From NCBI GenBank assembly GCA_963969395.1, contig OZ017795.1, forward strand, positions 14,260,001-14,324,000: a stretch of DNA of 64,000 bases, written 5' to 3'. Under the pieces are notes generated by a model that saw only the letters and a list, made by a program, of their open reading frames with translations, had not been told where the DNA came from and did not search any database. This DNA is from Pseudoscleropodium purum. Taxonomy: Eukaryota; Streptophyta; Bryopsida; Hypnales; Brachytheciaceae. The first letter of the stretch is position 1; every line of letters starts with the position of its first letter. A program made the position numbers and the translations under genes. This document shows positions 1 through 14,720 of the stretch, piece after piece.

Positions 1-832
1 TATTAATTACTAGAAAAAACAAACTAATGTGATATTTCTAGTTTTAGTTTTTGAGGGCTTTGGGGTTTTGTGCAATTATGCTTGGAGGATACATTTGTAC
101 TTAGAAATCAAATAAAAAACCCAAAAGGCTAAGATTTCTAATTCTATAAAAGTATTTGCAACAAAAAAAACAAAATTTAACCTAATTATATGTAGCATAT
201 GATGTGGTAGGTGAATTGTATCTTAAATTTTGAAGGTTACAATTGGTCCCTTTAGAATTATTACAACCTTCAATATGGTCATTCCATGGATGATTTTTAA
301 AACAATTATTTCAAAATTGTAAAGGGAATAATGTTGAAGGTTAATTTCTAAAGGGAGGGTGGAGTCTTTTACTTCTTTCTTGTTCTTTGAAGTTTTTATG
401 TCTCCACTTCATGTGAATTAACATTAAATCTTAGAAGAGATATTATTTCATCTTCAAGTAAAATATATTTTACATTCATCTTCACCATAGAAAAACAAGA
501 CCTATTACTAAGGTAGACAACTAAAAATGATTAGATTCATGAATCAATAAAGTATATAAAGTTATAAACCCATACTTGACAAGTCAACATAGCCAAAATA
601 AAAGACCTACATATGGACCAAAAAATATTACAAAATCTAGATATTATTCACACAAAAATGTATACAATTAATACACAAGATGATGCAAGAGGTTAGTGTT
701 GATTTTTGATACATTTAAGGACAATAATTTGAAAATTCAATAGGTGTTGAGACTATATCTAAATAATGCATGCTAAAGTCTATTAGAATCATCTTTCAAT
801 TGCCAATAAGATTTAATAAAAACAATTTATGT

Positions 833-1800
833 TTAACCCTTAAGCCCCCAAGTTCAAACTAAAAGCTAGTGTCTAAACATAGTTTGGAAGTCCATTTTGA
901 ATAATTGTAGCTTTTGCTTTCTATGTTTGAATTTAATAATATTTGTTGGAAAATTTGTGCTCTCTCTTCTAGTTTATGTGGTAAATTTTGAAATCAATCC
1001 CAGATGTATTGATTTTTTAGGAGACATTCAAAGTTAATGGATTCATTTTTAATTCACCAAATTGTATTTTGATGGCTACAACTATGGGGGCTTGTATGTC
1101 TTTTATCCGATGTTAGTTTTCAATAAAATTTATTGAATTAGGTTTCCCTTTAAGTCTAATTATTGCCACAAAATTTTCAAGTCAATCCAAGTTGTTTTGA
1201 ATGTTCAGGAACCATTAGAAGTTCAAATCCAAACATTTTTAGATTTTTGAACTTTGGTGCCATGTTTATTCATAAAATGTGTATTTCCAATCAAAAATTA
1301 TGAGAAAGTTGTGAAGACAAGTTTAGTTTGAGTAGTTAAAATTTCATATCAATCCATGAAATTATGAGTGTCTAAGAAGCATTTTAATAGACAAGGGTTC
1401 AACTTTAGAAGTTATTTATGCTATGTTTTTACATTTCAAAACTATTTTGCAAACTCATTGAGTCATTCAAATTATATTTTCATTACCAATGTGTTTGTAT
1501 GTTGGTTTGGAAGTACTTTATATCAGTTTAAAGTTTTTTTCATTGGAGTTGGTTTAAGAATTGAATTTCACCTCCAATAGTCCAATGTGTGGTAGAAGAT
1601 TTCATCATCCTTTTTCAACACTAACAAAAATATTATAATCTTGCAATCTATGTGGCCAAATGACTACAAATTTGATTCATATCTTCTACAACACGTATAC
1701 TACAAGATTATACAATTGAAAATTCTATATCTTAGTGACATTTAGATCTATTAATAACACTTTAAGAACAAACTAAGGATGTTCAATTGTAATTAGTGAC
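833..1800 (+). repeat. Dispersed repeat A, copy 1
   Basis: About 960 bp that aligns by eye, in the same orientation, with 10,809-11,765. Shared landmarks in order: the 'aagtcca' block, 'gaatttaat', 'aatttgtgctct', 'tattgattttt', 'ttcaccaaa', 'gggggc.tgtat' and the closing 'gacatttaga'. Many substitutions and small indels show an old duplication. No coding content or terminal repeats were seen, so the element class is unknown. Confidence 0.7.
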
Positions 1801-4800
1801 AATTTTAAAGGTGAGCTTACCTCAATTGCATTCTTTGTTTCTAAAGTAACCTTGAATGAAAGTCATTCATTGAACATAAATTTGTCCTCTACAACATTTT
1901 AGCAACTTTTTAAGATTCCTACCTCGGACAATGGATTATAATTCATATGGAAATTTTCTTTTAAATGGCAATTATTTGGCAACTACTTTGGTACTTTTAC
2001 AGTTTAGACCATGCGGTCTGAAATCTATACTAGTCCTACACTTTTGATGTTGAGACAAATGAAATATCGCCATTTTAATGAAAATAATTCCCCATTCGTA
2101 CGTACCCCACCTTTTCATCAGCCTCGGTGTGAATGTACCCGGCCTACCAATTGATTTGGGCAATGTGAGAACCCCACATTACGAAACTGTCGGGCATTGT
2201 CACGCCCAGCTCCTCCTGGATCTCAAGGTCTGTCCCCCTCTAGGCTTCACGAGTAGCGCAGGCCACAACTTTACAATAAGGCAAGCTCTGCAAGGATGGC
2301 AAAAGCAGGGGCAAGAAGGTCACCCAAAAGCTGTTCAAAAAGCTGACTCAGAGGCCCATATATTTTTATGAATTTTACAAATGTAATCACAAGTCAAATT
2401 TCCTTGAGTTTCAAGCTCAGTGACTGACTCGCCTTTACTTTCAAGAAGTTACAGATCTAAGACAGTGGATCCTACAATTCTCTCAGGACTCCATTTATAC
2501 CTCCTCTGCAAACACTCTCTCGTGTCTTCTGGAGTTCTGGCAGTGTGTTGAATTGATCATTCTCTGTGTAGAGGCTCCGATTCTTTAGAAATGTTCACTT
2601 GGTAGAGTCGGCCGGGGTTCATTTGGTCGTCGTCGAGGCCGGTTGCAACATCAACTTCCAGTCAGTTCTACTGAAGCCTAGCCAGTGCTCTGTGAATGTT
2701 GCCATACTTGCAGTCAACAATTTGGTCCTTAACTTAGCTTCATGAATGTTGCAACTTTTGCAGGTAGTAACAAGTTGGTCCTGTGCTTTGTGAACGATGC
2801 AATTTTGGCAGTTTGTAAGCTAGACAAGTTTTCTACGAAGAGCATAGGTCGAGATCGCCGAGGACTGGTCAAGACTTTTTGCAGGAGTCACGTATAATGA
2901 TTGCTTCTCACATAGTCGAAGTCCAAGTTACTAAGGTCAGGTGTTCAGTTGAATGGTTTGTTTTATGACATTGGAAACCCACAATTTCTCATACTGTTGC
3001 ATAAATAACTCTTGGATTTGGTGTGGAGTGCCTGTCTCTCGATCTGTTCAAGTATTTCGAAGGATAGAGAAGTTTTCTATAGAAGTCTTATCTGAGGCTA
3101 CATAAGATTTGCACTACAGTGACTACAGTGGGTTTAGTGTTGTCCAGTCCTGTTTCACGGAGCGATCGATTATCTATGGTTCCAGGATTGTCACTCCCAG
3201 TTTGCAGTGTTGCCAACAGGGAAATCGCTTGCCACTGATTTTCCCTGTTACTTTGCTGCTTTTCCGTGATCTGCAAATGAGTCCCCCTGTTCCTTGTGCA
3301 AATAAGCAACTGGGAAGACCGATTTGGGCCGTATCGACTATCGAGAGACCACCTCCTCTAGGTGACACAATTACGAAGCTCAGGAGGGATAGCGTCCAAC
3401 TCTGTTCAGTTATCGATGTCGTTTTGGTAATTAACCAGACGTTCGACAGATAGTTTCGATCAGAAGTGTGGCGCTATCCATTCTGAGCTTTGCAAGCGTG
3501 TCTTCCTAATGATCAATGCCAGCCGGCAGGACTTCCAGTTTTATTTCAATCTGTGAGCCGAATCAGGTGAGTCTCTCTTTGAAAATTATATATGTAGCTA
3601 ATTAATGCTGAAATTCTGATGTGAACTCTCAATTTACTGCCAGTTCAGATCGATCCGGGAGATCGATATTAACACATATTCCAGAAGTTGTCCAACTCAA
3701 GGACCAAATGTTGCTTCTAATAGATGAGTTTTTGCACAATTGTCAGAGACTTGAGAAAATAGTGTTCGATTTAGTATCAACTGATTTCTTGTCAATCCAG
3801 TTTATCATGTTCATTTAATGATACTTTGACCCTTCAATCTTTCGAAACTATCTGATACTGATGCGATGCAGGCTAGGTGAACTTCCCTTAATTTCAATTT
3901 CGGGCAGTTGTTCAAACTAGGAGTTGTACTTTGGGTGTTGTGAGCTTCTCTGTATATCCCTCGAGTACGATCAGTGACATCGTCTATGATGAATGCCACA
4001 AGATGGAGTTGATCTCTGGTTGGCGAAAATCAACCATACAATTACAATAGGATTCCCATTACTTCTAAGACATCAGTGCTTCAACACCTAGACCAAATTT
4101 GGAGTGCAAAGTGCCTTGGTAACCATGATTTGCCAACACCACAATAATTATTTTTGTCCTTTTAGCTAGCCTCTGAAGCAGTTTGTTTTCTTTTTCCAGT
4201 GTCAAAATTTAAATTTTCTTGCACCTATTCAAAGGACTATTGAATGCGCTTCCAATAATGAAAATTCCACGTTATCAAATTTTACAAAGGCAAGCAATGA
4301 AAAGTGAGTACTATTTGGCCTGCAGGGCAAAACTCCAAAGTGCATTCAATTAATTAGGATGCTTTTAGCTTTGTATGACTCTCCCTCATTGTCCTCTAGG
4401 GACTTTGATATATGTCGGACTTGGGGATGAACGGATTATTAGTTCACACAAATCTCAAAAAGCGGTTAGAGTTCCATCTGCAACTAGACCCAGCCTCTCT
4501 GAAGCTCAATCCTGTTACTAGTACTTGGAGAGCTAGGATCGAGTCAGGAGTGTGTAAAGATTCACTTTTCTCTTTTAAATCTTTGAATCCCTGTCCAAAC
4601 CAGTTGCTCTCATGCACGAGTCATCACGTAAGTTAAGTTCCTGCAACCGCAACCTTACGTAACGCCTGGAATTAAGTCAGTGGTCGGGTATTCCGTTGTT
4701 TTATTGTTTGACACAAATACATTATTTGCGTGCAAAAGTAGAGACAAACCGTTCCATCTCGATCAGGCAGCGAGACAGACAAGAACACGACGGTCGACAC

Positions 4801-6384
4801 CGAAAGTAACGTACCAATTGAAAAGCAAAGTCTTGCTGCACATCAATACTTTTTCTTTTGAAACACAAATTGAAGAGGACTGGTTCGGCAGTGTGTTATA
4901 ATGAACAACCCAGCAACTACGCGGCGGCCTGGTGGATGACAGAGAATCGTTCTGTGTAAGAGCTAGAGAAGGGCAGATGTTCATCCTTGAAATTTTGAGT
5001 GAAAAGGAGAGGTCTTGCAAAGTGGTTTGACTCCCAAGAATCCCAGAGAGTGCTCTGACTTGGTTTTATTTAAGAAAATGATTTACACGGTACTCAAAAA
5101 GGATGATTTACACCATGACCAGCCCAACGTTTCAAGGTTAAATTGCTGCAATTCCATTACAATGACATCATGAACCTTCAAGAAAGATAGGATTAAAATG
5201 AAATGATTTAGGGAGGAGGATCCAAGTGAAAATTCCAGACAGTTCAGTGATGCACTGACAATGACAATGATGTGGATGATACTCAATTTTCATGTTAATT
5301 TTTTTACCTATCTATTGGCACAACAAGCTAACTAAGTTAGGGTAAATGTCAGTATGGCTCAAGGAATAAAAACAAATGAATGGAATTCAATTTCCAAATG
5401 AAACATTCAAAGAAGCCTCTCCACGAGTTGCTGACTTTCTGACTAAGTGCAATGCAAAATGGAATAGGCATTTTACACTAATTTACATCACAAAAATCGG
5501 CTCACAGGAATTATTAACACTCTCTACACAAGATGGTATTCCTCCTCTCTCTTTAACTTTGTAATAAATTTCAACTTTAACTATACCTAATTTTGATTGC
5601 TATCTAATAATTGACCACTCTAGATCCTTGTCTAAAATGTACTTCCACTATTCATGAGAATGATGGTCAAATACTCTAAGTCCTATGTTCAAGCACTTTA
5701 AAAATTCATAGTTTATTCATATTGTGTTCAAAAAATTTTATTCTTACTAAAAAAACAAACTAGCTTAATCTTCCTTCTGACTACCAACAAGACTCTAAAA
5801 AAAATTCAATATAATAATGGGAATCGTAATGAATTGCTTATTTGTGCAATTTCAAGTGTAGTTACCTTATGTGTCCTTTGGGTTTACATCTACTAGTTTA
5901 TCATTTTGTACTCATTTACAGTACCTTCAGTACTTATAGTAAAATTGTGTCTTTCAAAATTTGCCCCTTTCAAATCCATCTTTCAAAACTATCATATAAA
6001 TTTATTATTTTAAAATATTTAATCTAATAAAACTGAATTATTAAGGTTTAGTTTTCAGTACCCAATCTTTCCAAAAAAAAGCCTATTAAGACTTTGTTTT
6101 TTAAGCAATCTTGATCAATACACCAAATTTCAATTTCAGAAAACAAAATTTTATTTTTGATAAATTCTTTTATATGTTTTTCATTGTATTATATAATAAT
6201 TGATTGAAAAATATTGGTGATGAATTTTTTTAATTTTATTGTGGAAGTATTGGATTAAAGTATAAAGTAGTCATAATATTGAAGGGTCAATTAATAAAAT
6301 ATAACTATAATTAAGAAATATCTATTTAACCTTTAAAAGAACATTGTCCATTCCAAAAATAAATTGGATTTTGGGCAAGTATAT

Positions 6385-7300
6385 ATAGTCTCAATTTTTG
6401 TTATGATTTTTAAAAATGTATTTTGTAGATAGAAAAATTGATTAGCTTTGTGGAGATACTTTTTTTCCAAAAGGTGCATAGAAACAAAAGTTATGCCCAA
6501 AAAAGCTCAAAACAAGGGAAATTGGATGGTAAAAGAAATTTGAAAATTTGGAATTTTGTTTGGAATTTTTTTTCTTATAGATTAGTTTTTTCTAAAAAAA
6601 ATGATGGAAAACTTTGATTCATTTCATTTGGATAAGTAATGTGAACATTATGGACAATCTTATTTTTCAAGCAATTAAAGCATCATCTTGAAAAAATAAC
6701 CTATAGGATTCATTTTTTTATGCAATTTTTACAATTTAAAAAAAATCTTCACATAGTTTAGTTTTCTTGCTAGAAAAATCTCACTATTTGTTATATTTCA
6801 TTTTAATTCCATTTTAGAGATACTGATAATTTAGATTTTCCTTCCATTTGTACCTATTTCTACTTGAAATTATTTTAAGAATGAAAATTAAGAATTTCTA
6901 AAATTTGATTTTTTTTTCCTAGACTCTCAACTCAATTCTCCAACATAAAGATTTAAACCTCAAAATTCTATAGTGCAAAAAATTCAAGTTAAGAAGATTC
7001 AAAGTCAATAATCTAGTATCATAATGTGCAAAAAGCCAAAAAAAAACTTGTTTTCTTTACATTAAACATAGATATCTTGCAATTTGTTTAGTCAAAAGTT
7101 TTGAAATCTATTTCACACATTTTTCATATTAATTAGGTGTAAGATCCTACAATTAGATGTGCAAAAAAAACTTCTAGGTTTTTTTCTCTTTGCAATAGAA
7201 ATGGCAATTTTTGAATAATTTTTGGTGAACAGAAGGCCTTGGTCCTTTAGAAGTTATTAAAATCTAGGAAGGCAATACTTTGGTATTCAATTATCTATAG
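6385..7300 (+). repeat. Dispersed repeat C, copy 1
   Basis: AT-rich repeat starting near 'agtctcaatttttgttat'. It shares ordered landmarks with 13,955-14,720 and 18,893-19,720 on the same strand, and with 20,745-21,430 inverted: 'gatagaaaaa', 'ttgattcatttcat', 'aatttttacaattta', 'cttgctagaa'. Class unknown; no coding content. Confidence 0.65.
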
Positions 7301-10300
7301 TATCAAAAATTTCTTGGATAATGTGGTATTTTCTAAAAATAATTGATGTGCACATTGATGTTTCTTCATTATTTGCACAATAACAAATAATAAATTTAAT
7401 AATTTAGTTTTGAAAAATAGGTATGAAAAGGCCAAATCTTGAAAGAAATTAATTCAAATCAAAATTGGGATTACCTTATTTTCTAAAGGACAATGTACAT
7501 TTCAGTAAAATTAGTACTTCGAACATCAATTTCATTAAAATGGTAGGAATACACTACTTGTTGCCTTGAAAAGTAAATCTATATTTATCCTAGATTTTAC
7601 GTCTTTGAGTAAAAGTTCATTACAAGTTCTAGTGTTATAATTGACTAAATTTAACAAAATTTGCAATTTTTCTACAATGTAGAATTGTGAATTAAAATTT
7701 TCATTATGACACTAGATGTTGGAAAAGACAATTTAATCCAAAAAGGACATAAAGGCTTGAGAAGGTTCATACAAAGTCATCTTTGAATGGATGAAAGTGA
7801 AATTCTAATTGAAGATGCAAGCTTGCATAAGTTTTGTGAAAATATGGAAAAAAAAATGATCAAATTCCTAAATTAAAAGTCATAGGGCTTGAAAGTTCAA
7901 GGGTAGCTTGAGCAATGTGCTAATTGTGAGGACAAATAATCAAGTGAGTTGTGATTTTTTCCATAAATTGAACATTTACATCTTACAATCTATAAAGTCG
8001 CATGGATTGCAGTTCTTCTACACTCTCATAATATTTTAGGGCAATAAAGTGTAGTTGCAAAATGAAAAAAATTATTTTTTTCCAATTTTCACGCAATGCA
8101 ATGAAAATGACAAATTTTAGAACAATTTAGAACCATAAGCTTAAATTCTAGACTTCTAATATAAATTTATGAGATAGATTTAGTTTATTTTTGTTCTTGA
8201 ATTAGAGACAAAAAGCCATATATTGGCCATTGAGATTTTGATTCTTCCAAAAAATTAGTATGAAAAAAATCACACTCATATGGTTTATTTGTTTTTAGCA
8301 TTCTTGCAATGCAAGTTGTTTATAGGTATGCTAGACACTTCTTTATCTCTGAAAATTGGCATGTAAGTAACTAATATAACTACTTATTCAATGATTAGAG
8401 TTCTCAAAGTTGGATAGTGTTAACTTTTCTATAAAATTAAGTCAATCTATATTGATCATGTTGGACAAGGCTCCTAATTTTGTCCTTCAAACTTCCAATT
8501 TTATAATGGGTGTTTGCACACCACAAATACATAAGTTTTATTTTTCCACAATGCACTCAAATGGAGAATTTTTAGGAAATTGAAAAATATCTACAATAAA
8601 TGTACATTGAACTTGAAGTTGAGGGCAATTTGAAGAAAAAAAAGACCATCTAGGCTACTTGGCCACCCCTCAAAAAAACTTAAAAAGTCCTTCAAGTACT
8701 TGAGTTTTGAGAATTTACACCCAAAGAGAGCTTTGTCATGGTGCATCATGCACACTAAATCTAAACTTCATTGAAAACTATTTTAATATTTTTAAAAAAA
8801 TAACATAGATGTTTCAAAAATGTTCAAAAATATCCCAACTTCAATGCAAAATTAGAGAAAATCAAGGACTTTCACCACATGATGGAACTTTGTATATGGT
8901 ATTCTAGTGTGCAATTACTCTAATCTTGCATTGTATGTTTTCAAATGGGTTAAAACAATTATGCAAATTCCTATAAAAGTTTAATACAAATTTAAACAAT
9001 TGAAAGTTTCAAAAATGTTTTTATTATCCAATTATGCTCAATGCTCAAGAAAGTGATAATTTTAGAAATTTGGTGAAAAATAGTTGAAGAACTTCAAGCG
9101 TTTAAGATTCAAAAGAGATAAACAATCAATAGTGTCGTATTTGGCTATCAAGGACAAGAAAAAATAATTTTGAAAAAGATGCTGAAAAATTAGAGATTTA
9201 AAAAATCTTTTAATGAAGAAATGTTTTATCCTAAAAAATTTCCTAATTTTATTTTTAATCTTTAATTAAATATTTGGTACAAATTGCCTACTCCAATAGA
9301 TGGATACAATAATATTGTATCAATCCATAGTTAAAAAAGTTTTGTATTGGATAAATTGTTCCATCAAGATCTTTTTTGTACTATCATTGTGGGTCAGATA
9401 TGTTTTATATCTTGCTTTGGCTCTTTACTTGAAAGTCATAACATTTTTTTTTCAAAATACCAACAATGTACATATAAGGAGGTGGTCACTTTCTATGACT
9501 ATTGCATTTCAACTTCAGAAACTTGTAACTAATTTCGTGAAACTCCAAAAAACATGAAACAACTTGGATTAAATGTGAATTTCTTTTTTCTTCCTATAAA
9601 AATTTACTGAAAATTGTTTCAAGGAATTTACTTCCCCTGAAAAGAAAACCAGCTCTTAAATGGTTGCTTTATAAGCAAGCTACCTTACGTCCATTGGACC
9701 CAAAATGCAGTCTTATATTGACTTCATGTGCATGTGTATGTAAGAAATCTATGTGCACATGCATGGTTGTCTTATCTTGACATTGGTGTAGCAGATTATC
9801 CTAAGGTACCTACGTAACTACACCTAAATGTAGCCAAATAAGCAATTGAATATTATTCCTCTTATTGAAATTGCCTCATTTTTTTATTGGAACTTGTTAG
9901 AAATAAAAGTCAAAAAAGGTTCTCTTCTTTATGTACATTTTTTAGACCGACATTGTCATGAATGAACTATGAGTTTTAAAAGTGAATGTTGATTGAAAAC
10001 AAAGTGAATCCTAAAAATAAACCCTAAATTCTCATAAATAAAAGTTGCATATTTTGAGGCAAGAATCTGCAGGGGTGTTTTGTTCTTTTTTTAAAAATGG
10101 GTTGCAACTAAGTGTTGTCGCTACCTTCTATATTAAAAGAACAAAACGTGCCTTGAATTTGCGCCCATTGTACACGTACAAAGGCTTGATTTTCATCGAC
10201 ACCAACTAACATGCACTGGCTCAGTACACTCCAGCTTGCATTTGGTGGCTCAAATTGCAGTCACAGCAGCAGATAACTTACTTAAGTTATTGATCATGCA

Positions 10301-10808
10301 GGGAACGTGGAAGTGGTACATTGTCCGTTACCCAATACACACCATTTTTAGGCACAAACACATGCTCTTCATATGTGATACAAGCGATGACCCGCATGAC
10401 TTTGTCTATTAAATTACAAACTAAATGAAATTAAGTTAAGCTACGCCAAGTGTCCACAGATGACAACATAACATTCTTTAAAGGCCCTACTTTAGGCGAC
10501 AATGAGGTCACAAATTCCATCCGTAGGTGGCGCAAAAGTATGTAGACTTGATCATTTGGAGACGTGGTATTCTTTGAATATTGAAGGCCGAGCTAGTCTA
10601 CCATAGCTGGTGGGAAAATTTGTGAGCTTGACTGTGTTGGAAGTGGCGGGCGGGGGTTCAGGTGCAATTAAATGTACGTACGTACATACCCGAGGTGCAA
10701 TTGAAAATTCAAGTTCATAGAGACAAAAAATCTTTGCTTTGGCAAACAAGTTGAGTACTGAGGGATGTAGGATCAACTAATTTCGAGCTTGTAGTATATG
10801 AAAGCATG

Positions 10809-11765
10809 CTTTAACCCCTAAGCAACGCAGGGGACCCAAAGTGTCTTCATGGAGTTCGTAAGTCCAATTCGAAGTACTGTAACTTTTGCATCCGATTTTC
10901 GAATTTAATGAAACTTGTTGGGAAATTTGTGCTCTTTGTTCTTGTTTGTGTGATAAAATTTTCAGATCAATGCAAGATATATTGATTTTTTGGAAGTCAT
11001 TCAAAGTTTACAGGTTCAATTTAAGTTCACCAAAGTGCATTTTGTTTGCTGTAACTTTGGGGGCCTGTATCTCCTTCATTGAATGTTGTTTTTCAATAAA
11101 ATTTGTAAGGTTATGTTCTTCTTGGATTCTATTTATTGTAGTAAAATTTTTCATGTCAATCCAAGTTGCTTTGAATATTGGGGAGCAATTCAAAGTTCAA
11201 AATTTGGATATTTTTGGATTACGGTGAATTTTGGCAACCTTTTTTTTCCTTCATACAATGTCTATTTCTAATGAATTTTTTTGAGAAAGTTGCACAAACT
11301 AGTCTAGCTTGTGTAGTTAAAGTTTCATATCAATCTAAGAAGTTATGGTGACTAAGAAGTATTTTAGTAGAAGGAGGTTAAACCTTAGGTGTGTTTTTTG
11401 CAATTTCTTTTTACAATCTTTTGACATTTCTAATCCATTTTGCATACACAATGAGTCAATTGAATGATATTTTCTTTCACCAATGTGTTTGCATATTGGT
11501 TTTGAATCACTTTAAAATTTAAAGTTTTTTCATTTGAATGAGAAGGTTTAGAAATCGAATTTCACCTTTAAATGTGTTGCTAGGAAAATTTCAGCATTCT
11601 TTTAATTTTCAACACTAAAACATTATGATATTGCAATATATGTGGCCTAATTTGATTCACATCATCTACAACACATACACTATAAGATTGTGAGGTTGAG
11701 ATTTCTATGCTTTATTGACATTTAGACCTATAACACTTCAAAAATAATGATGTTTTTAAACCCCC
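10809..11765 (+). repeat. Dispersed repeat A, copy 2
   Basis: Second copy of the repeat at 833-1800, same orientation, strongly diverged. Starts near 'ttaacccctaag' and ends near 'gacatttagacctat'. The open frames inside (up to 113 codons) are not conserved in the other copy and are therefore unlikely to be genes. Confidence 0.7.
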
Positions 11766-12138
11766 AAGCGGCCTAGGGCATTTAGGCCTACAAGACTATG
11801 GCCTTTTTTTTTGTCAAAAATACTCAATATTGTCATATTTTATTGCAAAGAAGAAAAAATTGTAAAAATTTATTTTTGTTTTGTTTTGTTTGGCATATCC
11901 AACCATAGGATCTCACAATAGACCAATGTAAGAATATATAGAAGAAATTTCAAAAACTTTGAATATATATATTGCAAGGTATTTTTACTCCTTACCCTTG
12001 GTTATTTTACACATAATGCCAAGTTTTAGTTTGGGGCAATCAATCATGTCACATTTTTTTGTTAGCTAGAGTCTGGGAGAGTTATGGCTCATAATTTTTT
12101 GCATAATGTCAATCTTTTAACCCTATAGCACTTCGATG

Positions 12139-12705
12139 TCGAATTTTTGAACGACAAACAAATTGAAATTCAGTTTTTTTTCTCATTACTGCTTGAATGA
12201 AAGTCATTTAATTTGTGGAGATACTTTATCAAGTTGTTTTCCTATCCAATAGTTGGATTTGGTGTTACTAGAGTTCACATTTTTCTAAAATTACAAATGT
12301 GGAAGTGTGTCAAGCCAAAAATTGCATTGCTTCAATTAGTTCAAAATGAGATTTTCAAAAATGAGGCTATAGATTTGAAGAACAAAAGAATTCAAAAAGT
12401 CAACATATCAAGAGAATCTTGTTTCAAATCTATTCCAACAAGTTTTCTTCAAAAAATGATAATATTTTGCTTGTAATTGAATTTAGAAGGAATTTTTAAA
12501 TTTCTATTTCAAAATTTATAAAAAAAAAAAAAATATTGGTGATAGCTCTAATGAATCTAACTATATGAGTGGAATCTAAAATTCAAAATCTATAACTTTT
12601 ATTTGTATAACAATTCCAAAATAGTCTTCCAAATAGCACTTTCTAACAATTTTTTCCTAATCATCAATTTTGGAAAAGGATCTGGATGTTTAGGGATTAA
12701 CCAAC
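12139..12705 (+). repeat. Dispersed repeat B, copy 1
   Basis: About 560 bp, closely related to 32,152-32,700. Both run from 'gaacgacaaacaaattg…' (gacgacgaac in copy 2) through 'ggagatactttatcaagttg' to 'aaaaggatctgga.gttta'. This is the best conserved of the dispersed repeats, so probably the youngest. No protein is shared: the 87-codon frame here is broken in copy 2. Confidence 0.75.
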
Positions 12706-13114
12706 CAATACATTCAAATTAAAAAATTTTAAGATTTAATAAATAAGCTTGGCATTTTATCAGATGGCCTTCTTCAAGTCTCTCGGCTTTGGAGTATTAG
12801 CTTGTCATTTTGATTTATCCTATAATTAGTGAAGGCTCAACATTAGTATAACTTGACAATTTAGAAGATCATTATTTCAAATTCATCAACTAACTAATTT
12901 TATTTTGTCAAACTATAATAGTATAGAGGTTACAAATTTGCCATGAAGTATCAACTTAAAATAATACCATTGACCACCACTCTTGCTATATTCAAGATTT
13001 TCAATAAAAGCCCTAAGTCTATCTCATGTGATTGCAACCATAGTTAAAAATTCTATAAATTCTTTTTTAAGTCACTCTCTTTGAATTTCATGTTAGTTAA
13101 AGTCGGTACATTCA

Positions 13115-13300
13115 AAATAGCACCCTCCCCAAAACTACCATCATCACTTTGTGTACATCTCAAAAATAAATATGTACATATGTTGAAGAAACAATTTCAG
13201 AACATCTACTAAAATAAACTTTGACCTTTCATAACTTTTGCACATGGTATCCAAATGTCACATTCTTTGCTTCGCTCGAACCTCCTTTCACTTGCCAACA
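13115..13300 (-). repeat. Dispersed repeat E, inverted copy
   Basis: Reverse-complement relative of 16,541-16,720 and 17,166-17,355. Shared blocks include 'aagtgaaaggagg', 'caaaagttat' and 'gagatgt.cac' read on the minus strand. Confidence 0.65.
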
Positions 13301-13954
13301 ATAATATAATAAAATTTGACCAAGAGAATAGAAAGTAGGCATAGTTGCAAAAAGTGGTAGTTTGGAGGAGGGGGGAGGGGAGCAACCTTATAAGGTGATT
13401 CATGTGTTCACCTTCTGCAGTTCTTCTCCTTGCCAAGGTCTCCAGAACTATAGAAGGTGAACACATGTAGCTAAATTTTGCTTGTTTTCTACTTAATTTT
13501 TTCATGCCCTCGGTGTAAATTCAAAAAAAATCTTCAAAAAATGAACATTTGGCTAATTACCCTGAACCCATTCTAGGATCACTGGTTTGGAGTACTCACT
13601 CACTGAGATATTTGTGGAGACCATCTCCACTGCCAACAAATATTATGTTTCCCAGTTCCCAGTGCAAAGCATCAAAATTAACTTAAGCTTTGTTCCTGAA
13701 AGCATTTCCTACAACGTACACACACACACCAAAAAAAATGCTTGTTTCATCATGTTCAACATGGATACATTGGAATTAGGGCACACTTCTGGAATTCTAA
13801 CAACACAACTTTGACGGAACTCTAATAATTTTTGCAATTTTCATTCAAATTTCATTTTTGGACTTCATGCAACTTTAGTTGTAATTTATCTTTATGTGAT
13901 TTACCCCTAAAAAGTCAGTATCCCCCTCAAAGGACAAATAAAAGTTCAGTCATG

Positions 13955-14720
13955 TTTCTATGATCTCAATTCTAGAATAATTTTTTGAAATTTTTTGTTA
14001 AGATAGAAAAACACAGTTGCTTCTTGTGAAAATAGTTTTTATTTCAATTAGTGCTTGGGAGCAAAAGTTATGTCATAATAAGCTCAAAATTTTGGACTCT
14101 AGGGAATAAAAGAAATCCACTAAAAATTAAAGAAAATTAATTAATTAATTAATTTTTTCATAGATTGTATTTTTGTCTAAATGAATTGCTTTGATTCATT
14201 TCATTTGGATTAGTAATGTAAATGCTATGGAGCTTCTTGTTTTGGAGGCATTTTCTTGAGGAAATAATGTATTAGATTCATTTTTTAACTCAATTTTTAC
14301 AATTTAAAGGTAAAGTTCTATGAGGTTTAGTATGCCTTTCAAAACATTCTCATTACAAAGATTAGTGTGTTTCAAGCCCATCTTAGAGCTCTTAATGATT
14401 TAGTTAAATGACCTATTCTTACTTAATTATTTTTAAAGAATAAAAATGAGGTTAGTTAGTTTTAAAAAAAAATTCTTATAGACTATCTATTCAATTCTTC
14501 AACACAATTTTTTTCAATTCAATATCAACACGACAAAAATTTTAAAGCAAAAAGATTCAAAGTCTTGTAATTTAGTCACTCAAGGTGCCAAAACAAACCA
14601 TTCACTTCCAACACTAATACCTTACAATCTACTAGGTCAAAGTTTCTAAAATTTAATCCTTACATTTTTATACTAGTCTCTTGGCAGTTCTAGTAGTTAG
14701 ATATGCCAAAAAAATTAATT
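13955..14720 (+). repeat. Dispersed repeat C, copy 2
   Basis: Diverged same-strand copy of the repeat at 6,385-7,300, recognisable by 'aagatagaaaaa', 'gcttgggagcaaaagttatg', 'tttgattcatttcatttgga' and 'aatttttacaatttaaa'. Confidence 0.6.

Noticed and set aside
2078..2371. 97-codon frame in a less AT-rich patch
   Set aside because: Unrecognised and overlapped by a frame on the other strand; no splice or promoter context to support it.
10552..11004. Minus-strand frames of 74-75 codons
   Set aside because: They overlap the start of dispersed repeat A and are not conserved in the other copy.
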